NCBI GenBank assembly: GCA_025201375.1
Contig: JAIWZP010000053.1
Span: forward strand, 124,001-188,000
Direction: 5' to 3'
Length of the DNA stretch: 64,000 nt
Source: Gongronella butleri
Lineage: Eukaryota > Mucoromycota > Mucoromycetes > Mucorales > Cunninghamellaceae
Shown: piece by piece, positions 24,140 to 35,553 of the stretch
Numbering within the stretch: the first letter of the stretch is position 1
Layout: each line of letters opens with the position of its first letter
Translations under genes and position numbers: made by a program
Notes under the pieces: generated by a model
Seen by the model: only the letters and a program-made list of their open reading frames with translations
The model's database searches: none
Told to the model about the DNA's origin: nothing

Positions 24140-24475
24140 CTTCAAGGCCAATGTGGATGCTTGCAAAAAGAGCCACACAAGGAATTCGCGCTTGGGGAAA
24201 AGCCCGGCCGGAGTTTGGACTGGCGTGCGCGTTTGACGTTCTTTTCGCTCTTTTTTTTTTTTTTTCTTGTATATATGTTTTAGTGTGAAATAAATAAGCT
24301 TTGCTTGGGATTTTATTGTCCAGGCGGCAATACTTGTACGTGTGAACAAAAGAGATATAATGGCAACAATAGGATCAAAACGCGAAAAAGCGCGTAAAAA
24401 AAGATAAAATAAAATTATATGTACGAGGTGGGTGTGCGACGCGAGCCAGCGGGCCTGCTTGCTCGTCAATCAAGT
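24140..24475. other. Convergent intergenic region ERT1-like / DPBB gene
   Basis: Two convergent 3' flanks meet here. The stretch contains the AATAAA at 24289 and an A-rich segment. No gene is seen. Confidence 0.5.
24289..24294 (+). terminator. AATAAA polyadenylation signal for the ERT1-like gene
   Basis: An AATAAA hexamer lies 150 bases after the stop, in the 336-base gap to the convergent beta-barrel gene. Confidence 0.45.
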
Positions 24476-25373
24476 TCACTCGGATTTCTTCTTGTCTTTG
24501 CTGTCTTTTTTGCTCTTGTCCTTGTCGCCTTTGTCATTTTTGGCACTATCGTTGCTGCCATCATCCTTGTTGCCGTTGTCCTTGCCGGACGCGTCGCCCT
24601 CGGGTGCATTGCCGCCGTCGACAGCCTCCTTTTCATGGGTGCATCCGTCGGTGCCAATCACGCACCAATTGATGTCAATCACGCCAATGTCAGGCTTGTC
24701 CAATTCTTGGAATAGCGACGGCGTCAGATCCAACGAGTCTAAAGTAAGGAGAGAGAGAGAGAGAGAGAACACGCGCGACGTGAGCAGCATTCAATTTGTA
24801 CGACTTTCCAATCTTGTCGTAGAATACTTACTCTTATTGCAGCCAGGGCACGCGTCGGTAATCTTGGCAACAATGGATTTCTCGCCATGGCTGATCTTCA
24901 CGTCCTTGAAGCACCAGTCGCTGACCTTGTCTGGATCACCATATTGATGGAGATTCTAAGCACGAGCACGAGGGAGGGGGTACGAAAAAAAAGACGCGTG
25001 CGTTCATAAATGAGATCACGCGTTCTACTGCTTAAAACATCCCTTTGGCCACCAAATCACTCCTTACCAAGGCAACAATCTTGCTGTTATCGCCTTCCTT
25101 GTAGCCACCACAGGCGCCTGGAACACAGAAATTGCAAAAAAAAAAAAAATCGAGCATGTGGTGAGAAATGAGCCATGACATTGCGTTTTTTTCATTTTTA
25201 CCATAGATGCCGCCTTCGGCGGGAGGTGAGAAGAAAGTGCCCGAGCCGGCAAAGATGCCTGTGAGCTTTTTGAGCGTACCATCAACTTTGTCGACAATGC
25301 CACGGCGTTCGACAGGGAGCGCTTGCGCAACAAGAGAAAACATAGCAATGGATGTAACAATGGCGGTCTTCAT
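24476..25373 (-). CDS. Secreted RlpA/expansin-like double-psi beta-barrel protein
   Basis: Exons 25373-25202, 25117-25068, 24955-24832 and 24738-24476 join in phase to 202 residues. Residues 1-19 are a signal peptide (MKTAIVTSIAMFSLVAQALP), followed by a dibasic site (ERR) that could be a propeptide cut. The barrel carries GSGTFFSPP, GACGGYKEGDNSKIVAL, and VAKITDACPGCNKNSLDLTPSLF, the usual DPBB pattern with the catalytic-type Asp in TDACPGC, then IGVIDINWCVIG. No C-terminal cellulose-binding expansin domain is present. Instead the chain ends in a roughly 50-residue Lys/Asp/Ser-rich tail (DKDKSKKDSKDKKKSE). Roles in this family include wall binding, protease inhibition and host interaction. 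None can be assigned from the sequence. Confidence 0.88.
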
Positions 25374-27306
25374 GGTGAGATTGAATTAAAAAAAAGCGAG
25401 TCGAGGGACAATTGGATGAAAAAAAGTATAAAAAAAACAAGAGAATAATCATTGACATCAAGTCTAATTTATACTCAATTGGCGATTTTCGTCAGTCAAT
25501 GCAAAGCCATGATCCCATCTGCTACTTGGCAACCCCTCATCTCTCGTTCTTTTGGTGTGAGTGCGTGTGTTTTTCAAAGCCAATTGCCAGGAGGCGGTGG
25601 AAAAAAAGGGGGTAGAAACAGAGGGGGTCGGGGAGGGGTAGAGTAGAAAAAAAATAGGGGCATCAAATCAAGCCCATGGTCGCTCGTTCTGTTTCAATTG
25701 CAAGTCAGCCGCCGCGCGGGATCGATGTTTGCGCACCATGGCTGTGCGTCTGCTCCAACAAAAAAATAAAAAGGAGAAATGGCTGCACCTTGTCCGTGTC
25801 GGCAACGAAAAAAAAAATCAGGGACCAGGGGTTGGCCACCATTTTTTTTTTTTATCTCTCTCACTCTCTGTTTGCCATGATGGATCATCCTGCACACCAT
25901 CGTCATTTTGCTTTGCACGAGTAAAAAAAAAAAAGATATGTTTTACGGACGCGCTGGTCAGGGAGGTGACGCGTCAAAAAGGCCATTTCTGCAATCTGAA
26001 GAGGACCAGAGGCGCAGAATGCATCTAGTGTGCGCGCAATTCATATGGCCCCTTGTCATCCTTTTTCTTTCATTTGACCCGCGCGTGTGGGGTCAACCAT
26101 TTGCCATGCAAAGGTCGAGAAAATGACGTGAGTGGCCTTATCGGCCGGTTTATGTGTTTGTTTATGCCGTGTTTGTTGTCACCTATGAGTGGCACCACTT
26201 GTTTGGGTGTACGTAGGACAAACGAGGGGAGATCAGGGCTCGCGGTGGCGCCGATCTCATGGCCCCACTTGGCAATTGGTAAGGTTAAAAAAAACAGGGT
26301 CAGGGAAATCTTTTGAGATCATGCAAACAAAAGCTATGCAAGATTTTTTTTCCACTCTTGCCACCAATGCTATCTCTAATGACAGGACATCCGTCCGTGT
26401 GGGCACAATGACAAAGAGGGAGCCTGGGAAGAAAAATGGCGTCTTTTCTACCGTGCCATGGTCATTGGCATTGCCCGGATCCACAAAGTTCCATGAATTG
26501 GAATTGGACGGCCAATTGTGCTTGGAAAGAGACAAACACGACTCTCGAGGCGAGTTGGAGACACGAACAAAGAGAATTCGAAAAAAAAAAATAAGGAGAC
26601 ATGTCAAAATCAGCTCATTTGGCGCGTGAAAATGGGCTCATGGCCTTTCAATGCCATCAAAAAAAGCATGTCTGCGGGTGGAATTGAACCCTCCATGATA
26701 TTGCCATGAAATGAACGACCACCGATGCGCGTGAATCAGGGAAAACAAGGTGCGGATTTTGCTGTTTTATTGACCTTTCTTGCCTGATGGAAAGCAAAGG
26801 GCAAGCTGCGAAATGGAATAAGGCATAATAAAGAGCCAATGGTGAATGAAAGGGAAAGGGCGAGAGGAATTGGGTGGCCCATGGGGTGCAGTGTAAACAG
26901 TGTTACGCGTCAAACGCGGTGCTTTCGACCTGTAAGTGCAATTTGATTGCACCATTTGTGGATCGGCGGACTTTTAAACCCAGCAGACTGTAAAGCATTG
27001 CAAGGAGAGCGAAATGACGATGGGAGAATACGAAAAGAGTGCGACAAAAGCGACATCGAGCGATAAAACATGAAAAAAAATGGGCTCAGGTGACGTGAAT
27101 GACCCATTGATAGCGTTTTGCAGAGCCTTGCGCCGTGTGTGAGCGTGAGGGACATCATGGGAGAGGGGAAAAAGGGAAAAAAAAACCCAAGGTGACACAA
27201 AAAAAGACGTGATAAAGATACGGCGGTGCTCTTACTTTTTTATTTTTTTCCCTTTCTCTTTTTTCCCTTTAACCCTTTTCCAACGCTTTCTTGTTTTCAT
27301 GTCTTG
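25374..27306. other. 1.9-kb intergenic region without recognised content
   Basis: No coding region, RNA gene or repeat copy was recognised. The ends are promoters of the beta-barrel gene (left) and the CUE/CCCH gene (right, pyrimidine-rich from 27230). Confidence 0.5.
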
Positions 27307-28911
27307 ATGACCGACCCTGCAAAGCACGCCTGGCCCTTTTCCTTCTCACAACCATCGTAAGAAACAAGAATTGCCTTTATTTTTTTGTGTTTTCATGGCA
27401 GTCTTTATTGGTTGTAGATCGAACCAAAGCACGCCGACGCTGTCCAAGGTGAGAATAAAGACCCTTTTTTGCATCTGACGATAGGGGTGGTTATTGACTT
27501 TTTTTTTTTAACTTCTAGATGCCCTTTCCGTATGACTCGTCGCCTGCGTCGCCTCACGTTGCAGCACAGTCACCGCCCGTGACGCCGTTTTATCAGCACC
27601 TTTCGGTGGACACGCAGGCGTTTGATCCGTTTGACACCGAGGACATGGATAATTTGAGCACGTTGCTCAGTCGTGAGCTGCTGGAGGATGTGGAAAGCGC
27701 ATCGAGTCTTCCGTCGCCTCAGCCGCCAGCCAAATCGCTGAGCAACAACACGAGTCCTTCTTTATCTGGCCAGCACGGCAATGGTTGCCATGGCAACCAA
27801 GGCAATCAGCAAAATGGCAGCACCACGACCAGCTCGAGCACACGCAGCACAACCAGCCTCGGCGCGTCGCCTGCTCAAAACAATGCGAATCTTCCTCCGT
27901 CGTCCGCGCCACGCGCTCTTAGTCTTACACATCCTTACTCGCCCATTATTTCCACTATGAAAGATACCTCGTCGTCGCTCACCACCGGGTGGTCAAATCA
28001 CCGCCTCGACACCACCACCTGGACTTATCCGCCACGAAATGTCACCACCGTCACCGCCGCCAATAGTGCCGCCCACCCGACCACACCCACGGCGTCCTCA
28101 CCTCTTGCAGCAACCGATAAGGACGCCAATTGGGCTCGATTTGATCCGTATTCGAGCGAGGCAGAGTTTGATCCCACGCTGCCTTTGCCGCAAAATCACC
28201 AAATGCACCAAATGCACCAAAATCAACCTGTTTCCGTCGAAATCGACCCCAATCACACCGCCCATCTCGTCCAAAAGCTGGCAGCCATGTTCCCTCAATT
28301 CAATGCACAGCAATTGGAGCACACACTGGCCGAGAACGAATATGATTTGGAGCGCGCCGTCGACGAATTGGCCGCGGTTGCCGCCACGCCGCCCGGCGTC
28401 TATCGCACGCAACAACAACAACAACAACAACAACAACAGCAACAACACTATTTATCGCCACGCTTGCGTGCTGACCGCTCGTCACCGGTCGCGTCGCCGC
28501 CCTCAGGCTTGCGCAAGAGGCAGGTGTGCCGTCATTACCTCGCAGGGGAATGTTATCGTCGCGATTGCTGGTTTTCCCATGATCTGGAGGTCAAACCGTG
28601 CAAATTCTGGTAAGCCTGCTATTCTCATTGTCGCCATTTCCCATTGTCGCCATTGCAAACGCTCAATTTCTCCTATTTTTTCTCTTTTTTTTTCTTTTGT
28701 ACCTTCTCCTTACTGGCAATTTAGGCTCCAAGGCTCCTGTCTCAAGGGGGACACGTGTGAATTTGCCCACAGCATACAGGATCTAGGCACGCACGCCAAT
28801 GACTTGGACCAGCACCTCGCCATCTCAGCACAGCAGCCCACCGTCGCCGATTTTGCCGTCGTCATTGGGAAATCAAGTAGAAAGCGTAAAAATAAAAAAA
28901 CGAAAAAATGA
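27307..28911 (+). CDS. CUE-domain and CCCH zinc-finger protein
   Basis: Exons 27307-27356, 27418-27448, 27519-28609 and 28725-28911 join in phase to 452 residues. The two short first exons were chosen because their junctions give an uninterrupted, Ser/Pro-rich N-terminus. The first 240 residues are low-complexity Ser/Thr/Asn. A CUE-like ubiquitin-binding helix bundle follows (HLVQKLAAMFPQF, LEHTLAENEYDLERAVDEL), then a Gln run. Two CCCH fingers end the protein: CRHYLAGECYRRDCWFSH and CKFW-LQGSCLKGDTCEFAH, split by the last intron. The tail is strongly basic (SSRKRKNKKTKK). A role in RNA binding linked to ubiquitin is inferred from the domains. The gene is convergent with the mL57-like gene. 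Confidence 0.86.
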
Positions 28912-29252
28912 AGTCAAGCAAAAAAAAAAAAAAAACACCCTGTTGCCTGATCTTTGTGTCACCCGAGCCCCAATGGCCGGGCGCGTGCCATTTGCGCGTC
29001 ATGCACGCGCGACCGAAGCAATTCTTTCTGCTGCAGTGACACGTTTTGGGCAAAAGTCCCCTCCCTAATTCCGCGCACACCGCATTCCGAGCGCGTCATT
29101 CATTGTCCCATTGATGCCACCTTTTGTCAATGGCATTGCTTCGCTGCAATTCAGCGTGTGCGCAAGACGATGTTTCTAATCTTTGTGCTTTTTTTATATC
29201 TATTTGACAATGCGTATGGGGATCGATGTGGGATTGGAAATGTACAAGGAAA
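28912..29252. other. Convergent intergenic region CCCH / mL57 genes
   Basis: No gene is seen in these 341 bases between the two 3' ends. Confidence 0.5.
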
Positions 29253-30050
29253 CTAGTCGTAGAGATGCGTATTGACAAAGGCTTCAGCCGCTTGCAGACC
29301 CTGAAGAAAAAGAAAACGAAAAAAAAAAGTTAAAAATGGTCAGAAAATAGTCACTGTCGTCGATCTGGCGAGATTGAGTCGCGTACCTGGTCGTGGCAAA
29401 TGGCGCCCACCACCGCCTCAAAGGCCTTTGCCTTGATGCCATTGGGAGCGTCTTGAGAAGAGCCGACCTGATGGCCAAAATTGAAGCAAAAAAAAGGAGT
29501 CAAAAAAGGTTTTTTTTGTCTAGGGGCTACGACGTCGACGCGACGCGCGCCGACGGCCCCCAAAGGTTCAATTGGCCCGATTGGGTGTGTCGTTGTTGCT
29601 TACACTAGTGAATCGCAGCCCATCCTTCAGGCCAAGTGCTTCGAATCGGCTTGCGAGGGCATCATTGTCGGCGTGTTGATACACATAGTCGCGGATTTCC
29701 GCCCGAGAGGCATTGGCACCGAGCGCCTTTGTGCCGGCAACAGTCGCATTGAGCCGCAAAACGGAGCGGCCTAGCATCTGCAGGCGGTCATTGGACGCCA
29801 CGTTGCCGTGTTGAAACGATCGATGTGTCAGCGCCTGCTCAAGAATGCCGGGCGTCTTGAACGTCAATTGAAGCTTCGACGCCGCCTCTTGAGCATTGAA
29901 AGCGCGTGTCGACAGAAGTCGCACTTAAAAAGTGAAAAAAAGAGGGGGGATTTTAGCCAATTTTCTTAAATTGATGATTTTTCTCGTCGTTGTAAAAAGG
30001 CTGGGCAGCTCACCTTGGTATAACTTTTGACACGTCGTGGAGCGAAGCAT
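29253..30050 (-). CDS. Mitochondrial ribosomal protein with RNase III fold (mL57/Mrpl15-like)
   Basis: Exons 30050-30014, 29923-29604, 29467-29387 and 29300-29253 join in phase to 161 residues. The first 25 residues are Arg/Ser/Thr-rich without acid (MLRSTTCQKLY, RLLSTRAF), a mitochondrial presequence. The rest resembles the RNase III endonuclease fold: PGILEQALTHRSFQHG, NDRLQMLGRSVLRL and, near the C-terminus, KAKAFEAVVGAICHDQGLQAAEAFV. The catalytic signature ERLEFLGDS is replaced by DRLQMLGRS, so the acidic metal ligands are lost, as expected for the structural mitoribosome protein rather than an active nuclease. It is divergent from the amino-acid transporter gene. Confidence 0.82.
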
Positions 30051-30326
30051 GGCAAACAAAAAAGAAAAAGAAAGAGGGACACCTGGGGCAATGTCAATTG
30101 GGAGCCCTAAACAAAGCAGGTGGCTTTTTCAACCCAGACCGGGCAAAGCAATCCATGGAAAAGCAAGCCCCGCCACCGCCTAATTGGCCCTCCCTGGGTT
30201 TCGGCCCTTGAACTTCATTGGTGCGACGGACGGGCCAAAGAAGAAAGAAAAAAAAAAGTGAATCACCATGACCGTACTCTTTTTTTTTTTTTTTCTTCTT
30301 CTTCTTCTTTACTTTTAAACCTTCAT
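30051..30326. promoter_or_regulatory. Shared divergent promoter, mL57-like / AVT-like
   Basis: A 276-base gap separates the two start codons. It holds an A-rich tract (30240-30258) and a long T and CTT tract (30280-30310) directly before the transporter start. No specific factor site is recognised. Confidence 0.45.
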
Positions 30327-32381
30327 ATGTTCTGGGAAAAGGAAAAGGCGTCGTCGGCGGCATCCGTTAAAGAATACACGAATAGCGAAGGTATGATAGA
30401 AACGAGCTGCACGATCCAATGCATCCCCCTGGCCTGTCATCATGCCTTTTGTGTACCCCACCCCGTGCCCACACCCCCTTGCTTCCCCACTCTTGTCACA
30501 GCCTCAATCGCCTGTTCTTGACCAAATTAAGAATTTTGGATCTCATTTTTTTTCTCTCTTGTTGACAGTGATCGAGGATGAGACGCCTGTCAATTTCAGC
30601 CATGGCATCGATCGCGAAAAGCAAGGCTCCAGTTTCCTTGCCTACTTTAATGTCGTTTGCGTCGGTGAGTGTCTGAATTTGACCCCGTCTACGGACAAAG
30701 TCGGCTTTTTATGCAGCTTTCCAAACTTACGATTCCCTTTTTTTTTTTTAACTCTTAGTGGCTGGCACGGGTGCCCTGTCATTGCCGTAAATTGCACATT
30801 GGATGCCTCGAGCGAGGCAAAAAGACACGATTGCTCATTTTTTTATGATTATAGTTACGCCTTGAAGCAAGGTGGATGGATCGGTAAGAATCGAAAGAAA
30901 ATTGAATCTTGGTGACTCATGATGGGAAAACTTTATCTTGTCTTGCGGGTGCCTTAATTAGGTCTGTTGATCCTGGTCCTTTCGTGGCTGTTCTCCACCT
31001 GTAAGCCCTGATTTGCAACAGAAAGACAAAAAAAAGAAAAAAAGATACGGCTTTTTCTGATTGCATTGTCTCTTTTTTTTTTTCCCTCAGACACTGGTAT
31101 TATTCTGATCCGCTGTCTTTACCACAATGGCAAGACGCGCCTGTCGTCGTACCAAGAGGTGGCACAAGACGCCTTTGGCAAGGTTGGCAACTGGGTTGCC
31201 TTCTTTTTCACGTTTGTCATTTTGATTGGTGTGCCGTGCGTGTACATGATGCTTGCTGGCCTCAATTTGAACAGCATCTGTGCCGGCACCTCGGCGGAGC
31301 TGACGCCCGCGCTCTGGACCGTCATCTGCTGTTGTATTGTCGGCATCCCCTTTGTCTTTTTCAGATCGCTCAAGGAAGTCGGCGTTTTGAGCGCTTTTGG
31401 CACCCTCGCCACGCTCATCACCATCATCATCTTCCTCGTCGAGGCCGTCCGCGACGAGCCCAATCAGACAAATGCCCACCACGACGTCGTCATCTGGAAC
31501 CAATTCCCTGTTGCCCTCAGCACCATTGTCTTTTCCTTTGGTAAGTCAGGGAAAAGATAAGCACAGAGACGCGTTGATTGAAATGGGGTTTGAGAGAGAA
31601 ATCGCGTTGGGACTTGTGAACGCGTCATGTCGCGTCTCAATGGCTCGCAATGACTGACAATTGCTTTTTTTTTTCTTTCTTTTTCTTTTATATTAGGTGG
31701 CAATCCCGTGTACGCCAACGTGGAGGCTGGCATGAAGCGTCCTCAGGACTGGAACAAGGTGGTGTTTGCGGCGCTTGCGTCGTGCGTGGCCATGTACGCG
31801 TTGATTGCCATTCCCGGTTACTACGTGTACGGCAGTGATGTCAAGTCGCCGGCCTATTCGTCGCTGCCCAACAGCGGCGCCAAGGTCGCTGCGGAGGTCA
31901 TCATCACGATCCACGTCATTCTCGCCGCCCCCATCCTGCTCACGTCGCTCGCCCTCGATCTGGAGAAATTGCTGCGCATCTCGTCGTACCACCACTCCAA
32001 GCTCGCCGAGTTTGGCCTCCGCTTCGCCCTGCGCATCAGCATGATTGTCGTCGTTGCCGTCATCGCGATCTTCGTCCCCGACTTTGGTGACTTTTTGTCC
32101 CTCCTCGGCGCTTTCTCCAATTGCGCCCTCGTGCTGATTTTCCCCGTCCTCTTCTACTTTAAGCTTACCGGCTTCCGCAACAAACCGTTCTACGAGTGGA
32201 TCGCCGCCGGTCTCATCATCATCCTTGGCATCGTCGGCTTGGTAAGCATTTTTACCCCTGTTTTACGCGATTTTCTTGTTTACACAACATGCTCATCAAC
32301 TTTATTCTTTTTCTGCAGATCTTCGGTTCCTGGAGCGCAATTGACTCGCTCAAGGCCTTCTTTGCTACGTACCAGCCTTAA
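30327..32381 (+). CDS. Vacuolar-type amino acid transporter (AAAP/AVT family)
   Basis: Eight exons (30327-30390, 30569-30664, 30759-30786, 30855-30883, 30962-31000, 31091-31540, 31697-32241 and 32319-32381) join in phase to 437 residues. The first membrane segment has the family signature FNVVCVVAGTGALSLPYALKQGGW, spread over three small exons. Further marks are YQEVAQDAFGK, the loop YANVEAGMKRPQDWNK after membrane segment 7, and GYYVYGSDV. About 11 hydrophobic segments are visible. Related yeast Avt proteins exchange neutral or acidic amino acids with protons across the vacuolar membrane. Substrate and membrane are not readable here. The N-terminal cytosolic tail is short (about 40 residues). 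Confidence 0.92.
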
Positions 32382-35300
32382 TTTTAGCCAATATTTGTAC
32401 TTTAATGTTTTTCTTTGCGTTTTCAGCTTTTAAACAAAATAGAATCCGGAAATACCCCCTTAGTGGATGTAGTTCTACGCAAAAAATAAATAGATGCCTG
32501 GCATAGATCTGTATTATTCAACCAAAACATGTCAAGCAAAGCGACAATGCGCAAAAATAAACACATAACGCGTTTGTTCATCGTTCAAAGACGTGATACA
32601 TGATGCTTGGACTAAGTGAATTCTCAGGAGAAGCTCGTGGGCCATTTTATGCGTCAGTGTCGCGAGCACATTCCCCTTTGCCGTCTTGGAAAATATCGTG
32701 ATTAAAACACTTTCGTGGTATTTTGGTTTTGTTGTCGATGAAGTCGCAACCTTCCGCGTCACTTGCTCTTTCAATCAGCTCATTCCAGCTCTGCTCGTTC
32801 AAATGAGCCCGCCCTTGCAGCAATGCGACCACTGGATGATACTCAAAAGTCGATTTTCAAAATTGCAGATTTTCCAAGGGGTACATGTTGTGGTGTGAGA
32901 ATATTTTGTTGTTTTTTGCCCTTTTGTCGATGTGAACGTCTTGTTTCGTCCCTCTTAGTTCTATGCCTCTTTATTTACATTGTTACCTTAGCATTTGTCG
33001 CGTGTGTGACACTTCTTTTGCATATAATAGCCTGATATCATCGTTTCTCTCTCTTTTCTCTCTCTCTCTCGTTCTACCTCAGTCCTAGCTCTCCCACCTC
33101 GTTGTATCTTTGATAAAAGGTTCTATTGTATTATCACTGAAAGATACTTAAAATCGGCCTCTGAGCTTCTGGACATAACAGTACAATCACCATTTTGAAA
33201 AGAGCGCAAATGAGGTCACCCGATCGCCACGCCATTCAACCACGTAGTGGACGCGCCTCGTTCACCGACACAAACACAATAAAACCCAGAGGTCCATTGG
33301 CTAGTTTCGGCGTAAAACACGTTTTGCGTTGTATTTTCGCTACAAGGGTAACTCGGTGAAAAATGGCTGCAGGTCCTCGAAACGCAGACTACAAGAAAGA
33401 TCGCGGTCTGCTGCGTATGTGACTATCAATGATCTATGAAAATGTTTAGTTTGAGGGGGACTTTGACTTGATGGGCGCTTTGTATGTGAACTTTGACGCG
33501 TGAAAAAAGCGCGTCAGGCGTCGAGTTCCAGGCACCTGTTCCTAGGCAAATCCATGCAACTGGGGTGTGTCTTTCTTATGGACGCGTCAAACGTAGCTTT
33601 ACAGCGCGTTTTTCGGGCGCAATGTGTCTCCAAAGTTTTAGCTAAAATCGCACATTGCTCGCCAACGAGTAGATGGACCTCGCCCTTTTTTGGCCAATTT
33701 CGTAGTTTCTCCATGCCGTGCTTCGTATGTGTGAGTTTGGGACAATTCTGGGGACCTGAATTTTCGATTTTGGATTTGATGGCTCGACACGACGAAAATT
33801 TGATTTGTGCCTGACGCGCCCCTGGGGCCTTGGACATCTGCAAAGCGCGTGTTTCTAGAGTGTTCCAGGTCTGTTATTTCGTAACAGGTCGCGTTTCGGG
33901 ACTCTCCCGTGACTGGATGGGCAAGTTTGTATTGACCCACATCAAAAAATGATCTCCAACAAATGCTTTTGCTGATGGGTCGCTCGTAATGACTCCCAAA
34001 TTTGCACCAGGCGATGGTCGATGCCTGAGTTCTTTGGCGGTCAAGGTTTCGTGGCGAGTCGGCTCGTTCAGTCTTGTAAAAAGTGATATGTACAAAAGTA
34101 AATGCCATTTTTCTGGTGCAGGGACCATAAGCGCAGCCAAATGCCATTCTGAAAATGGCTTGTCCAGGTAGTCTCACACTTGACGCGTTGAACGCGACTG
34201 AAGCAAGCATAGCCATTTCAAGTCTTTTCAGTGATTGGCATGTACACACTCAAACTTCGATTCTTTTTTCATTTCTTCTTTTAAAGCAGCTTCAGAAATC
34301 CTCTACTCTGCATGATAAAAACAATTAAGCATTCAAAAGGGACGTCTGGTCTCAATCTGCTAGAGAAACAAGTCATTTAAACTCAAGCAGGTTACAAAAA
34401 GCGAGCGTTTAACACGCTGCGACGCCATCGCGCGCCATTGCCATCTGGATACCCGGCTGCATAAAAAGAGAATCATAAGTTGGAGGAAGCATCAACATTT
34501 TTGCCGCTGGGCCGAGCAGCACCAAGCTGAAAATGTCGCGAGACAACAGGTTTGAAAATTGAAACCTTTGGTGTGTTCCAATGTCTCTATTTTTTTGATC
34601 GTGCAAAAAGGGAAAAAAGGGGTGCCCATGATACAGCATGAGAGCAATTCGACTACTGCACACCCCCAGCCCAATGGCTCAAGAGTCACACGTCGTCCAT
34701 TGCATGGTCAGGGGCACCATTGAAAGGCAGCATTGGTCTTTTTTCTTGTTCTTTTTTTAGAATTGCAGAATGGGGATGACAGAATGACCATCTTTGTACG
34801 CGGTGTCGTAGGAAAAAAAGAAGTAGCGTGGCGGGTGCACGCGGGCCATTGCAGCATGTGATCTCGATATATGCTCATTTCGCCATTTTATGGCGCGCGC
34901 AGTGATTGGCCGCGGCTGTTGGAGCTTTTGGTGCTACACATACAATTTTGCTCCCCCAGCCCTGAATTTTCTTTGTTTCTGCTCTCCAAGCTCAGCAGTT
35001 GTGCACAAAAACATAAAGTGAATCCGCTTGCCAAATCAAGATTAGCCTTGTTTATTTTGCAAACTTATTTTTAAAAAAGTAGCGCTGGCTGTGGGCTGTG
35101 ACACAAAGATGAGGTCCTTGTCAAGAAAAAAAAAGGAGATTTGGGTCAAAAGGGAGGTAGGATGAGGATGAGGGGATGCGCAAAAAAAGGAGTCAATTTG
35201 GCAGGGGGCAAGCGTCAAAAAAGAGCGAAACAAGGGGCATTGGCCGAAAGACTCTCCATCCAGACCCACACATGCAAAAAAAAAAAAAAGCACGATAAGA

Positions 35301-35553
35301 GAGGAGCAAATGGACCAGCAGATGCCAATAACAAAATTTATAAAAAAAAAAAAGGGGATCGACGTGGAAGGTCCAAACGCAAAAAAAAAAAAAAAAGAAA
35401 AGTCGGGCAGGTTTGCTCTTTTGTGCCCGAAAAAGATTTTTTTGGGTGCGATCCATAAAAAAAAAATAGGATTTTCATCAGTGTCACTTGTCTTTTTATT
35501 CTCTCCCCTTCTCCTCTTTCTTTTTCTTCTATTGTTGGTTATGTTCCCTCGAG
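32382..35553. other. 3.2-kb gene-free island with R2 copy
   Basis: No convincing gene is seen. R2 copy 2 fills about 32840-34250. From 34400 to 35550 the sequence is plain, ending in A-rich and then pyrimidine-rich stretches that serve the downstream gene. Confidence 0.55.
32840..34250 (+). repeat. Dispersed repeat family R2, copy 2
   Basis: This matches copies at 8600-9700 (reverse) and 61580-62560. The start motif ATTTTCCAAGGGG is at about 32868. The next shared block (CATTCAACCACGTAGTGGACGCG, CTCGTTCACCGACA) begins only near 33230, so roughly 300 bases including a TCTC microsatellite (33046-33070) look inserted relative to the other copies. Shared blocks then run GACGCGTGAAAAAAGCGCGTC, AAATCGCACATTGCTCG, TTCTGGGGACCTGAATTTTCGATTT, and CCCAAATTTGCACCAGGCGATGGT at about 33990. 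Confidence 0.75.

Noticed and set aside
26675..26705. GGGTGGAATTGAACC, resembling a tRNA B box on the minus strand
   Set aside because: The T-stem does not pair and no acceptor, D or anticodon stems could be folded around it.
33046..33070. TC microsatellite as a promoter element
   Set aside because: It lies inside a repeat copy with no gene start nearby.
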